Below, in pieces: positions 63,589 through 64,000 of a DNA stretch of 64,000 nt. Source of the DNA: Lysobacter daejeonensis GH1-9 (GTDB lineage Bacteria; Pseudomonadota; Gammaproteobacteria; Xanthomonadales; Xanthomonadaceae); NCBI RefSeq assembly GCF_000768355.1, contig NZ_AVPU01000018.1, positions 1 through 64,000 of the forward strand, written 5' to 3'. Under the pieces are notes generated by a model that made no database searches, was not told the origin of the DNA, and saw only the letters and a list, made by a program, of their open reading frames with translations. Numbering within the stretch: position 1 is the stretch's first letter; every line of letters begins with the position of its first letter. A program made the translations under genes and the position numbers.

Positions 63589-64000
63589 TCAGGCCACCCG
63601 GCTGCGCCGCTGCCGGGTCAGGTGCACCAGCAGCAGCGAGATCGCCGCCGGGGTCATGCCCGGAATGCGCTGCGCCTGGCCGATGGTCTGCGGCTGCACG
63701 CGCTGCAGCTTCTGCAGCACCTCGGCTGACAGGCCGCGCACACCGGCGTAGTCGAAGTCCGCCGGGATCGCGGTGTCCTCGTGGCGGCGCTGGCGTTCGA
63801 TCTCGTCGCGCTGGCGGTCAAGGTAACCCGCGTACTTGATGCCGATCTCCACCTGTTCGGCCACCGCGGAATCCTCCACCGCCGGGCCCAGCGACGGCAC
63901 CGCCATCAGCCTGGCGTAGTCGAGCTCGGGGCGCTTGATCAGGTCGCGCGCGCTGGTTTCGCGGCTGACCTCGATACCCAAGGCCGCACCGATCTCGCGG
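63589..64000 (-). CDS. mnmG: MnmG (GidA), C-terminal part only
   Basis: The gene runs off the right edge; only about 137 C-terminal residues are seen. They show the MnmG/GidA tail: [38 protein letters not shown], and the helical [20 protein letters not shown] with [17 protein letters not shown]. With MnmE it modifies U34 of tRNAs (cmnm5U). The stop at 63589 is intact. Confidence 0.95.
   Translation of the reverse strand, partial: REIGAALGIEVSRETSARDLIKRPELDYARLMAVPSLGPAVEDSAVAEQVEIGIKYAGYLDRQRDEIERQRRHEDTAIPADFDYAGVRGLSAEVLQKLQRVQPQTIGQAQRIPGMTPAAISLLLVHLTRQRRSRVA

Overview
The window reads as chromosomal DNA of a high-GC gammaproteobacterium of the Xanthomonadaceae (Lysobacter/Luteimonas-like). 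The basis is gene content and order: coaC/coaB-dut-algC with a membrane-anchored phosphomannomutase, tyrS-mepM-anmK, argS followed by a SPOR protein, comM-ubiK-glnK, olefin genes oleB/oleC/oleD, and a peptide-modification gene set known mainly from this family. No species can be named from sequence reading alone. About 50 genes are supported. No rRNA, tRNA, CRISPR array, insertion sequence or phage gene was found.

Layout. 0.3-6 kb: tyrS, then a cell-wall group (M23 endopeptidase, AnmK kinase, AmpG-type permease). 6-8.4 kb: exonuclease III and pyrE, then a small secreted protein. 8.5-12.7 kb: algC, dut, coaB and coaC on the minus strand; coaBC is split into two overlapping genes. 12.8-16.2 kb: radC, argS, SPOR protein. 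16.3-20.4 kb: a beta-hydroxyacid dehydrogenase, and speA/speE for polyamines. 20.6-23 kb: glnK, ubiK, comM. 23-29.2 kb: two homologous small secreted cysteine proteins; then a SagB-like dehydrogenase and a 78-residue precursor-like peptide on the plus strand, facing a nucleotide-cyclase/TPR protein that is coupled to a cyclic-nucleotide-binding GGDEF protein. 29.4-33.7 kb: glyoxylate shunt aceB-aceA with a divergent LysR regulator. 33.7-38.7 kb: acyltransferase, arfB, and a tightly overlapped ubiJ-ubiB-2H phosphoesterase-truC run. 38.7-44 kb: oleD-oleC, a YkgJ-type protein, a lipoprotein and oleB; oleA is absent. 44.5-50.4 kb: an orphan type VI secretion module (VgrG, small periplasmic protein, LysM/peptidoglycan-hydrolase effector, SH3 lipoprotein). 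50.6-64 kb: membrane protein, glutamine amidotransferase, glyQ-glyS, tamA-tamB, an orphan LuxR-type response regulator, a sialidase-fold lipoprotein, and the 3' end of mnmG.

The most interesting part is 23-29.2 kb. A ribosomal peptide with a nitrile-hydratase-like leader, a SagB-type oxidoreductase and a dedicated cyclase-TPR protein match the three predicted families described for a putative peptide-modification system whose product is unknown. Here it sits next to a cNMP-responsive diguanylate cyclase and a pair of exported cysteine peptides, suggesting a regulated RiPP locus. The second point of interest is the VgrG effector module lying upstream of oleB, where oleA would normally be expected.
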